NCBI GenBank assembly: GCA_017518025.1
Contig: JAFWWR010000256.1
Coordinates: 1-21,207 of the forward strand
Reading direction: 5' to 3'
DNA: 21,207 bases
Source: Clostridia bacterium
GTDB lineage: Bacteria > Bacillota > Clostridia > Oscillospirales > CAG-272
Shown: one piece after another, positions 15,152 through 21,207 of the stretch
How the letters are laid out: the number at the start of each line of letters is the position of its first letter
Position numbering within the stretch: position 1 is the first letter of the stretch
Position numbers and translations under genes: made by a program
Notes under the pieces: generated by a model
Told to the model about the DNA's origin: nothing
The model's input: the letters and a program-made list of their open reading frames with translations, nothing else
Database searches by the model: none

Positions 15152-16035
15152 TCTTGGAGAACAAAAAACCCGAATGGCTCAGAGTCCGCTACAATATGCG
15201 CGAGGTGAACGCCATATACGCCCTTGCCGACGGACTGGAACTGAATACGGTATGCCGCGAGAGCGGATGCCCGAATATAGGCAAATGCAGTAAATGCGGG
15301 AGCGCCACGTTCATGATCCTCGGGAAGAAGTGCACGCGGAACTGCCGCTTCTGCGACGTGGACTGCGGCGCGCCGGAGGCGCCGGATCCCGACGAGCCCC
15401 GCCGGGTGGCGGACGCCGTGAAGCGGCTTCGGCTCACCCACGCGGTGATCACAAGCGTCACAAGGGACGACCTGCCGGACGGCGGCGCGTCCGCCTTCGC
15501 CGCGGTGATCCGCGAGATAAGAGAGATGACCTCCGCCACGGTGGAGGTGCTGATACCGGATTTCAGGGGCGACAGGGAAGCGATCGACACCGTCATACGC
15601 GAGTCCCCGGACGTGCTCGGTCACAACGTGGAGACCGTGAAACGCCTTTACCCGGTCGCCCGGCCTCAGGCGGTATACGAAAGATCCCTCGGCGTGCTGA
15701 AGTACGTCAAGGACAACTACCCCTCCGCCATGGTCAAGACCGCTTTTATGGTGGGCCTCGGCGAGACCCGGGACGAGGTGCGGGAGCTGATGCGCGACGT
15801 CCGGGAGACCGGATGCGATCTCCTCACTGCGGGGCAGTATCTTCAGCCCTCGGAGGACCATCTGAACGTGGTCGAGTACGTCACCCCGGAGACCTTCGCC
15901 GATTACGCCGCGGACGCCCGGAAAATGGGGTTCCTCGGCGCGGTTTGCGATCCCCTGGCGCGCAGCTCGTACCTGGCTGCGGATCTGTACCGCGACGCTC
16001 TCGCGGTGCGTGAGAAAAACGGAGAGACGAGATGA
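15148..16035 (+). CDS. lipA: Lipoyl synthase LipA
   Basis: 295 residues. This radical-SAM enzyme inserts two sulfurs into protein-bound octanoyl groups. The auxiliary cluster motif CX4CX5C is C36, C41 and C47 (CRESGCPNIGKC), the SAM cluster CX3CX2C is C62, C66 and C69 (CTRNCRFCDV), and the C-terminal RSSY motif (272-275) supplies the serine ligand. An extra Cys (C50) follows the auxiliary motif where many LipA have GRG. It starts at GTG 15148, overlapping the TGA of the lipoyl-domain gene, and ends overlapping the next gene's ATG (16032-16035). LipA needs an octanoylated substrate; the adjacent lipoyl domain is the obvious local candidate. Confidence 0.96.
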   Translation: MILENKKPEWLRVRYNMREVNAIYALADGLELNTVCRESGCPNIGKCSKCGSATFMILGKKCTRNCRFCDVDCGAPEAPDPDEPRRVADAVKRLRLTHAVITSVTRDDLPDGGASAFAAVIREIREMTSATVEVLIPDFRGDREAIDTVIRESPDVLGHNVETVKRLYPVARPQAVYERSLGVLKYVKDNYPSAMVKTAFMVGLGETRDEVRELMRDVRETGCDLLTAGQYLQPSEDHLNVVEYVTPETFADYAADARKMGFLGAVCDPLARSSYLAADLYRDALAVREKNGETR

Positions 16036-17015
16036 TCTACGTTGACACGAAAAGCGTCGATCCGTACTTCAACTTCGGGGCGGAATATTATTTCGCCGCC
16101 GAGAAAGACGCGGGAGACGCGGTCCTCCTTCTGTGGAGCACCTCCCCCACTTTGATGTTAGGCAAATACCAAAATGCGTGGGAGGAGATCGATCTCGCCT
16201 ACGCGGAGGAGAAGGGAATAAACCTCGTTCGCCGTCTCTCCGGCGGAGGGACGATCTACACCGACGGCGGCGGCCTCCAGTATTCCTTCATCAGGCGGGA
16301 CGGCAGCCGCGAGATAGGCTTCGACGAGTACATGGAGCCGGTGGTCTCCGCGCTGAACTCCCTGGGGATCCCGGCGGAGAGGGGCGGACGTAACGATATC
16401 CTGCTCGGCGGGAGAAAGATCTCCGGAAACGCCCAGTTCAAGCTCCGCGGGAGCACCGTCCACCACGGGTCGCTCCTTTTCGACACCGATATCGGCGAGA
16501 TGGTGCGTTCAACGTCGCCGCCGGACTACAAGATCACCTCGAAAAGCATAAAATCCGTCCGGGACAGGGTGACTAACGTGCGGGAATACATTCCCGCCGC
16601 CGGAACGACGGAGGTATTCCGTGAAATGCTGATCCGCGCCCTCTCGGATATCCTCGGGGAGCGCTTTGCGCCGTATTCACTCACGGAGGAAGACGTCAGA
16701 AGGATCGAGGAGCTCGCGGAACTCCGGTTCCGCGGGAGGGAAAACGTTTTTACGCCGTCACCATCGTTTGAGGCGGAATATCTCTGCCGTTTCCCGGCGG
16801 GCAACGTCAAGGCGTCGTTCTCCGTCAAGGGCGGCGTCATAACCGCGGCGGCGCTGAGCGGAGATTACTTTGCCGTGGAGGGCACCTCCCTCGACTGCCT
16901 CGTCGGCGCCCCGTTCGACAAAAATGAGATCGCGTCCCGTCTTTCCGGGACGGAGACCGGCATATACGGCGTGACGGGGAACGACCTCGCCCGCGCGCTG
17001 GCAGAACAGATGTAA
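16032..17015 (+). CDS. Lipoate-protein ligase A family protein 2
   Basis: 327 residues. Same architecture as the LplA upstream of the lipoyl-domain gene: catalytic domain (about 1-190), linker, and C-terminal accessory domain (about 245-325). Motifs: RRLSGGGTIYTDGG (67-80), the complete GRNDILLGGRKISGNAQ loop (119-135) with the likely catalytic K129, and HHGSLLF (144-150). The GRND...RK(I/V)SG(S/N)A loop is close to that of E. coli LplA, so this copy is the better candidate for a conventional lipoate/octanoate ligase. The Tyr-Thr-Asp in place of Tyr-His-Asp after the glycines is a small difference from copy 1. It overlaps lipA by four bases (ATGA). Sequence divergence from copy 1 is too great for a recent duplication. 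Confidence 0.88.
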   Translation: MIYVDTKSVDPYFNFGAEYYFAAEKDAGDAVLLLWSTSPTLMLGKYQNAWEEIDLAYAEEKGINLVRRLSGGGTIYTDGGGLQYSFIRRDGSREIGFDEYMEPVVSALNSLGIPAERGGRNDILLGGRKISGNAQFKLRGSTVHHGSLLFDTDIGEMVRSTSPPDYKITSKSIKSVRDRVTNVREYIPAAGTTEVFREMLIRALSDILGERFAPYSLTEEDVRRIEELAELRFRGRENVFTPSPSFEAEYLCRFPAGNVKASFSVKGGVITAAALSGDYFAVEGTSLDCLVGAPFDKNEIASRLSGTETGIYGVTGNDLARALAEQM

Positions 17016-17027
17016 AAGGAGAGAAAA

Positions 17028-18611
17028 ATGAGTAAGATCTATCTCAGCGACTATCCCGGGACCGACGACCGCACGCGTTTTAAGGCGGCGCTCGATTTCA
17101 TGAAAGAAAACCCCGGCACCACGCTTGTGGTGGAACCGGGGACCTATAATATCACGTCAGAGAGGGCGCGGGAGGCGCAGCGGGCGCTGATGAACGGCGA
17201 TTACGGGGAAAATCCGGAGTCCGTGATGTTCACCCCGGACTATGAATACGACATCGGCCTTGATTTCCGCGGACACGTTGGCTCGACCGTCGAGGGGTAC
17301 GGCGCGACGCTGCTGGTGGACGGTTTCATGGAGACCGTCTCGATCAGCGAGTGCGAGAACGTCACTCTGCGCGGGCTGACCGTAGATCACAAAAGGCGGC
17401 CGTATTCAAAGGGCGTCGTCACTGAGATACGGCGCGACGGAGACGTGACCCGGGGGACGCTCGTCTTCAGCGAGCCCCTGACCGCGCGCACGCCGCTGAT
17501 GCGGCAGTCTTACTACTCGCCCCGCGCAGGACGGTTCATAAACGAACTCGTCCGCGCCAAGGAACTGAAATACGTCGATCCGACTCACTTTGAATGTGTG
17601 TTCCGCGGAGACGGCGAGCCGGAGGTCGGGGACGAGGTCTACTACTCCCACACGTTCCACGGCCGCCCCGCGATATTCATCTACAAGGCGGTCAACACCC
17701 TGCTGGCGGACGTGACGATCCACAACCATCCCGGCATGGGGATCACCGCCCAGGAGAGCCGGGATATCGTTATGGACCGGCTCCGCGTCGTCCCGTCGGC
17801 GGGGGACAAGGTATCCACCAATACCGACGCCACCCATTTCTGCGCCTGCCGGGGCAAGGTCCGCTTCGACGGATGCCGCTTCGAGGGACAGGGGGACGAC
17901 ACCACGAACGTGCATACCTACTACTACGTTGTGAGATCCCACGGGAGGAACACCGTGTTCCTGACCATTACGTCTCCGGACGGCCCCCACGGCATGAAGC
18001 TCCTCTGCCCGCAGGTGGGCGACCGGCTGGAGCTGGTGAGGAAGGAATCCCTTCATCCGGAGGACGTCTACCGCGTTACCGGAGTGGAACCGGATCGGGC
18101 GGCGTGGGGATGCACCGTCACGCTGGACCGGGACCTGCCCGAAAACCTGGACGGATATTATTTCGCGGACCCGGACGAGGTGCCCGACGTGGAGTTCGTG
18201 AACTGCACCATGAGGAACCACCACGCCCGGTCGGTCCTGATAAAATCCAGGACCGCGCTGATAGAGAACTGCGACTTTTCCTGCGTTTTTGAGAGCCCCG
18301 TGAAAATAGCCGCCGAGGGCGGCTGGGAAGAGGGAATAAACTCGGAGCTCGTGACGGTGCGGCGGTGCCGTTTCACCGACAACGGTACGGTGTCGAACGA
18401 GTGCGGCGGCGTGACGGTCCGCATGGAGGCGGAGAGGCCCGCCCTGACCCACGGGACCGTGGTGATCGAGGACAATCTGATCGACTGCCCCCGATGCATG
18501 CACGGCCTTATCTTAGAGAACGTCCGCCGGGCCGAGGTGCGGCGGAACGTCATAGTCTCCGCCGGCGAGGCCGTGGTCGTCGGCGAGGGCGTGGAACTCA
18601 TAACGGAATGA
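17028..18611 (+). CDS. GH110-like right-handed parallel beta-helix glycosidase
   Basis: 527 residues, no signal peptide, so probably cytoplasmic. The N-terminal cap (TDDRTRFKAALDFM...TTLVVEPGTYNI) is typical of pectate-lyase-like beta-helix proteins, followed by repeated short-strand turns (ENVTLRGLTVDH, ADVTIHNHPGMGI, GKVRFDGCRFEGQ, ALIENCDFSC, LVTVRRCRF). The core NTDATHFCACRGK...GDDTTNVHTYY, with D267, H270, the Asp pair D290-D291 and N294, H296, resembles the GH110 alpha-galactosidase signature. GH110 enzymes remove terminal alpha-1,3-galactose, for example from blood-group-B-type glycans. The GH110 assignment is by motif memory and could instead be a related beta-helix family. AAGGAGA precedes ATG 17028, 12 bases after lplA-2. 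It is the last gene before a strong terminator. Confidence 0.7.
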   Translation: MSKIYLSDYPGTDDRTRFKAALDFMKENPGTTLVVEPGTYNITSERAREAQRALMNGDYGENPESVMFTPDYEYDIGLDFRGHVGSTVEGYGATLLVDGFMETVSISECENVTLRGLTVDHKRRPYSKGVVTEIRRDGDVTRGTLVFSEPLTARTPLMRQSYYSPRAGRFINELVRAKELKYVDPTHFECVFRGDGEPEVGDEVYYSHTFHGRPAIFIYKAVNTLLADVTIHNHPGMGITAQESRDIVMDRLRVVPSAGDKVSTNTDATHFCACRGKVRFDGCRFEGQGDDTTNVHTYYYVVRSHGRNTVFLTITSPDGPHGMKLLCPQVGDRLELVRKESLHPEDVYRVTGVEPDRAAWGCTVTLDRDLPENLDGYYFADPDEVPDVEFVNCTMRNHHARSVLIKSRTALIENCDFSCVFESPVKIAAEGGWEEGINSELVTVRRCRFTDNGTVSNECGGVTVRMEAERPALTHGTVVIEDNLIDCPRCMHGLILENVRRAEVRRNVIVSAGEAVVVGEGVELITE

Positions 18612-18616
18612 AAAAT

Positions 18617-18648
18617 CCGTTCCGGGGATGACCCGGAACGGTTTTTTT
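18617..18648 (+). terminator. Rho-independent terminator of the long operon
   Basis: CCGTTCCGGG (18617-18626), loop GATGA, CCCGGAACGG (18632-18641), then seven T. It has a perfect 10-bp stem five bases after the stop codon. Five A upstream mean it may weakly serve the convergent gene too. Confidence 0.93.
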
Positions 18649-18656
18649 GTCTGTTT

Positions 18657-19223
18657 TTATTCGTCGAGCGACCGTATTTCCGCTTTTGTCAGCTCGCGCT
18701 CCGTAAACTCCTGCGTGTGATGATGGATCAGCACTTCGTCGAACGCCTGATCATCGATGTAGGACAGTACGGACAGATCGTCCGCGCCGGGATCGAAACG
18801 CACTCCTTCGAAGGAGACGGTGACGAAGTGATACATAAGCCACCGTTTTGAGCCGTTGACCGTCCCGGGGATCTGTTCCTCCGTCGTTCCGTTTCTCAGT
18901 GTGTACAAAAACTCCGTCCCCTGTTCCACACCGGCGTAACGGTACGTCCCGTCGTTATACCGGAGGGTGATCTGCAGCTCCTCCGCCTCGGGGACGTATC
19001 TCAGCGCGTATGCGGAGAACTGGCGTTTCGTCGACAGCGCCGAACCGATCTTGTGAGTCTTTACCTTGAACGCGCCGACGTCGGAGTAGTATCTTTTCAG
19101 GTTGTTGGTGGCGGTCAGGCGCTTGAATTCCCCTTTGTAGCCGGAGATGAGCGCCCGCGCGATTATGAGGCCGATGACCACGGCGAGAAGAGCTGTGAGA
19201 AATCTCCTTATGATCTTACCCAT
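18657..19223 (-). CDS. Small membrane-anchored protein of unknown function
   Basis: 188 residues. One N-terminal hydrophobic segment (about 8-26, FLTALLAVVIGLIIARALI) preceded by KIIRR suggests a signal anchor with the rest outside. The exported part is a soluble mixed alpha/beta domain (LQITLRYNDGTYRYAGVEQ, WLMYHFVTVSFEGVRF) without motifs I recognise. Start 19223 has GGAGG five bases upstream, and the preceding gene stops 12 bases earlier, so the two are co-transcribed. No family is assigned. Confidence 0.75.
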   Translation of the reverse strand: MGKIIRRFLTALLAVVIGLIIARALISGYKGEFKRLTATNNLKRYYSDVGAFKVKTHKIGSALSTKRQFSAYALRYVPEAEELQITLRYNDGTYRYAGVEQGTEFLYTLRNGTTEEQIPGTVNGSKRWLMYHFVTVSFEGVRFDPGADDLSVLSYIDDQAFDEVLIHHHTQEFTERELTKAEIRSLDE

Positions 19224-19235
19224 ACCGACCTCCGA

Positions 19236-19838
19236 TCAGCTTCCTTTTCCGTATTTGTCCGACGTGGCGACGGAGTAGAGCGCCCCCGTCATCTGCTCGT
19301 CGCACTCGATGGCGACGGCGATATTTTTGCCGTTTTCCGTGAAGATCAGCACCGTCACCATGGTCGGGGCGATGTTTGCGGTGTAGTCGTAGAGGACGGA
19401 ACAACCGAACTCCTCCTTCGCCGTCTCCGAGAGTTTATTCTTCCCGGTGATCCGGACGACCTTTTTGAGATCGTCCAGGGAGAGGACGCACTCTACGGTT
19501 CCCGGGCGTTTTCCCTGAGACTTCACAACGGTGAAGTCAAGGAGCGACGGCGGGATCCTCGTCACGTCCGTCTCGTCTTCCCACGCTTCGATCGCATCCT
19601 CGTCCGCGCCCCTTTCGCGGAGCGTGACGGAGTATGTGAACCGGGTGAATCTGTACCGCACGGCGAGAAAGATCCCCGCAACTCCCGAGATGACTCCCGC
19701 AAGCTGGAAAACGGCGGGAGGGATCACTCCGAAGGAGCCCACGGTGCCGGGTATGACGAAACACACTAAGGAGAACGCGAAAAGGATCACGATTGCCGCG
19801 GTCACTTTTTTATCGCTCAATGGCGGTGTATACTTCAT
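19236..19838 (-). CDS. Two-helix membrane protein of unknown function
   Basis: 200 residues from ATG 19838, chosen because AAAGGA lies nine bases upstream. A longer in-frame start at 19907 would run through the rpmF terminator and is rejected. Two membrane segments (about 12-34 and 42-61) are followed by the basic RYRFTRF stretch and a soluble domain (about 70-200; TVECVLSLDDLKKVVRITG, GKNIAVAIECDEQMTGALY). The architecture recalls small bacterial PH-like membrane proteins, but no motif proves it. It lies directly upstream of the single-helix protein and probably acts with it. Confidence 0.75.
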   Translation of the reverse strand: MKYTPPLSDKKVTAAIVILFAFSLVCFVIPGTVGSFGVIPPAVFQLAGVISGVAGIFLAVRYRFTRFTYSVTLRERGADEDAIEAWEDETDVTRIPPSLLDFTVVKSQGKRPGTVECVLSLDDLKKVVRITGKNKLSETAKEEFGCSVLYDYTANIAPTMVTVLIFTENGKNIAVAIECDEQMTGALYSVATSDKYGKGS

Positions 19839-19855
19839 CTCGAAAATCCTTTCGG

Positions 19856-19893
19856 AAAAACAAGACCGTCGCGTCATGGTGAACGCCACGGTC
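19856..19893 (-). terminator. Probable terminator of rpmF
   Basis: On the minus strand GACCGT-G-GCGT ... ACGC-G-ACGGTC (complement of 19864-19893) forms a 6+4 bp stem with one mismatch, followed by TTGTTTTT. It lies 17 bases after the rpmF stop and just before the next gene's ribosome binding site. Confidence 0.7.
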
Positions 19894-19910
19894 CGGGCAT
19901 AATGCAATAT

Positions 19911-20096
19911 TTACGCCTCTTCTTTTTCCACGACGGCCTTGCCGTTGTAGTAGCCGCAGGACTTGCAAACACGGTGTGCAAGATTATATTCGCCGCAATG
20001 GGAGCACTTTACCATGCCGGGAATATTGATTTTCCAGACGTTGGAACGTCTTTTATCTCTGCGCGCCTTCGATACCTTACCCTTCGGTACTGCCAT
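19911..20096 (-). CDS. rpmF: Ribosomal protein bL32
   Basis: 61 residues, the full length of a zinc-type L32. The N-terminus MAVPKGKVSKARRDKRRS is characteristic, and the zinc ribbon is CSHC (31-34) plus CKSC (44-47), so this is the Cys-containing paralogue rather than the zinc-independent one. It is a component of the 50S subunit. AGGAGGTG lies just before ATG 20096. It follows yceD, the usual bacterial order, and also has its own promoter inside the end of yceD. Confidence 0.97.
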   Translation of the reverse strand: MAVPKGKVSKARRDKRRSNVWKINIPGMVKCSHCGEYNLAHRVCKSCGYYNGKAVVEKEEA

Positions 20097-20153
20097 GACT
20101 TAACACCTCCTGATTTATGCTTAAAACCTTGTTTTTTCAGAACAGCGAACTAT

Positions 20154-20182
20154 ATTATACTACACTTCTTCGGAATTATCAA
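20154..20182 (-). promoter_or_regulatory. Internal promoter of rpmF
   Basis: On the minus strand TTGATA (complement of 20177-20182), 17 bases, then TATAAT (complement of 20154-20159). It lies across the last codons of yceD and gives a leader of about 50 bases before rpmF. Confidence 0.8.
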
Positions 20183-20720
20183 GTAGTTTTTTCAAAATTG
20201 CGAGCCGAGGATCGATTTCTTTTTTTTCGGCGCATTTGCACTCCGGGTCGCCGCGCAGTCTTCCGCACACGGGACAGAGCCCCGGACAGTCCTCGGAGCA
20301 CAGAAAATGAGTCGGAAGCATGAGCGCGATCTCCTCGGCGAGGACCGGGTCGAGATCGACCACGCCGTCCGTCGCGGCGATCACGTCCTCCTCGTCGACG
20401 CCGTCGTCGGGGACGGTCTGTCCGCGCCCCGCGCCTCCCGAAACGGCTACGCTCCGCCGGAGGTCGAAGGACGTCTCACCGTCGATCTCGCGGAGGCACC
20501 TGTCGCAATCCGTTTTGTACCGTACAGTCACCGACGCGCTGAGGTAGATGAATTCTCCCGCGCTGCGGAACTGTCCCGTGACTCTGATCCCGTCGTCCGG
20601 AATGCGCACGTAGTCCGGTATCATCCCGGTCTCCGTGATCTCCCGGATCCCGTCGGATGTCACGTCAAAGTCCAGGACTCCGGTGTGTGAGGAGAATATT
20701 TCATTTATATCGATCTTCAT
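20160..20720 (-). CDS. yceD: YceD/DUF177 family protein
   Basis: 186 residues. YceD proteins sit next to rpmF in most bacteria and have been linked to large-subunit rRNA/ribosome assembly. The family signatures are present: CDRCLREI (72-79) after a beta-rich N-terminal half, LPTHFLC and CPGLCPVCGRLRGDPECKC near the C-terminus, and DPRLAILKKLL at the end. The six C-terminal cysteines with the first CXXC suggest a metal site. An acidic linker (about 100-120, DDGVDEEDV) separates the two halves. Start ATG 20720 follows a promoter at 20757-20785 closely. Confidence 0.92.
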   Translation of the reverse strand: MKIDINEIFSSHTGVLDFDVTSDGIREITETGMIPDYVRIPDDGIRVTGQFRSAGEFIYLSASVTVRYKTDCDRCLREIDGETSFDLRRSVAVSGGAGRGQTVPDDGVDEEDVIAATDGVVDLDPVLAEEIALMLPTHFLCSEDCPGLCPVCGRLRGDPECKCAEKKEIDPRLAILKKLLDNSEEV

Positions 20721-20756
20721 CGTGAGTGACGCCTCGCTTTCGCCATTATCCTATAT

Positions 20757-20785
20757 ACTTTACGATATTTGCGCCGTTTTGTCAA
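20757..20785 (-). promoter_or_regulatory. Likely promoter of yceD-rpmF
   Basis: On the minus strand a perfect TTGACA (complement of 20780-20785) has 17 bases to TAAAGT, and overlapping TATATA/GATAAT elements lie slightly further on. The -35 is strong; the exact -10 is uncertain. Confidence 0.6.
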
Positions 20786-20797
20786 GTGACCTGATCA

Positions 20798-20834
20798 GAA
20801 AGGGCTCCGCGGAGCGCGGCGCCCTTTCGTTTTT
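20798..20834. terminator. GC-rich hairpin after the carbohydrate-binding protein gene
   Basis: GAAAGGGC (20798-20805) pairs with GCCCTTTC (20821-20828), with a further CCGC/GCGG inside. The T-run (20830-20834) is on the plus-strand side, so as a terminator it points right, while both flanking genes read left. For the leftward gene the stem lacks a good U-tract. Confidence 0.55.
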
Positions 20835-21207
20835 ATCCGTTTATTCCGCCCGGAGGCTGCATCTGACCGCCTCCCTGGTCCGGGGGCGCCATTCCGCCTC
20901 CCTGATCCGGGGGAGTCATTCCGCCGGGTCCGCCGGGTCCCGCTCCTCCGGGTGTGAACTGGCTGGGCTGTCCCATGCTTTCGGTCAGAGTGACCTCTGC
21001 CGCGGCCGTTCCTCCGGTGAGCTTGCCGCCCCGGACGAATCCCGCGGTCCCGGACTCCCCGTCGCATTCGCCTCCGATAAAGACGGTATACTTGTCCCCG
21101 ATCTTGAGCTCCGGCGCGGCCAGCACCACGTTGGCGAATTCCTTGTCAGCCACGAACGAGCAGATCACCTCGCCGTCGCCGTCGCAGACGGTGACGCGGC
21201 TGCCCGC
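20833..21207 (-). CDS. C-terminal end of a Cthe_2159-like carbohydrate-binding protein (5'-truncated)
   Basis: The visible 124 codons are the end of a gene that begins beyond the right edge; the frame is open to base 21207. The stretch VVLAAPELKIGDKYTVFIGGECDG...GFVRGGKLTGGTAAAEVTLTES matches the final beta-strand pattern of the DUF4353/Cthe_2159 family, extracellular beta-helix proteins that bind acidic or plant polysaccharides. A low-complexity tail rich in Pro, Gly and Gln follows, with the near repeat PPDQGGGMAPPDQGGGQ. Family assignment is by pattern only, from a short fragment. Confidence 0.65.
   Translation of the reverse strand, partial: AGSRVTVCDGDGEVICSFVADKEFANVVLAAPELKIGDKYTVFIGGECDGESGTAGFVRGGKLTGGTAAAEVTLTESMGQPSQFTPGGAGPGGPGGMTPPDQGGGMAPPDQGGGQMQPPGGING

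Noticed and set aside
19839..19907. Longer N-terminus for the two-helix membrane protein from 19907
   Set aside because: The extension lies across the predicted rpmF terminator, and the ATG at 19838 has a good ribosome binding site.
1..21207. CRISPR array, insertion sequence or prophage genes
   Set aside because: No short regularly spaced repeats, transposase, integrase or phage structural gene was seen; the only large repeats are in-frame protein repeats.

Overview
The window looks like a chromosomal segment of an uncultured, fairly GC-rich member of the Clostridia (Bacillota), of the kind found in gut or rumen metagenomes. The evidence is the gene order miaB - ylbF-like - mutS - mutL, the B. 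subtilis-type miaB/ymcA/mutS/mutL neighbourhood; strong GGAGG-type ribosome binding sites; sigma-A promoters at or near consensus; a yceD-rpmF pair; and a Clostridium-type C-terminal carbohydrate-binding protein. No closer taxonomic claim is possible from sequence alone.

Layout. (1) 1-3900: the 3' part of a very large, probably extracellular repeat protein. It has three closely related 225-230-residue units, one divergent unit and a C-terminal CBM9/DOMON-like domain. A strong terminator follows. (2) 3959-5960: an AT-richer accessory patch holding a RelB/DinJ antitoxin with a Fic/Doc death-on-curing toxin under a perfect consensus promoter, a leucine-rich-repeat protein, and a gene-poor, hairpin-dense stretch. 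Short sequences resembling the 3' tail of the neighbouring tRNA-Leu recur at its edges. (3) 5942-6122, minus strand: tRNA-Leu(GAG) with its own consensus promoter and a terminator lying inside a large perfect palindrome. (4) 6246-18648, plus strand: one long, tightly packed gene run, miaB - ylbF-like - mutS - mutL - tgt - lplA - lipoyl-domain protein - lipA - lplA - GH110-like beta-helix enzyme. It starts at a good sigma-A promoter and ends at a strong terminator. (5) 18657-21207, minus strand: two small membrane-anchored proteins of unknown function, rpmF, yceD (DUF177), and the 3' end of a Cthe_2159-like carbohydrate-binding protein.

How the genes fit together. The first half of the long run is tRNA modification (MiaB, Tgt) and mismatch repair (MutS, MutL), with a RicA/YlbF-type protein that carries a four-cysteine tail. 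The second half is a compact lipoylation cassette: two different lipoate-ligase-family proteins, one lipoyl synthase and a stand-alone 78-residue lipoyl domain with a candidate lipoylated lysine (K43). No lipoyl-dependent dehydrogenase, E2 or glycine-cleavage gene is visible nearby. The run ends with a predicted cytoplasmic GH110-like glycosidase.

The most interesting candidates for something undescribed are the self-contained lipoyl carrier/assembly cassette, the repeat protein with mosaic, nearly identical units, and the recurrent tRNA-tail-like boundaries of the small toxin-antitoxin/LRR patch.
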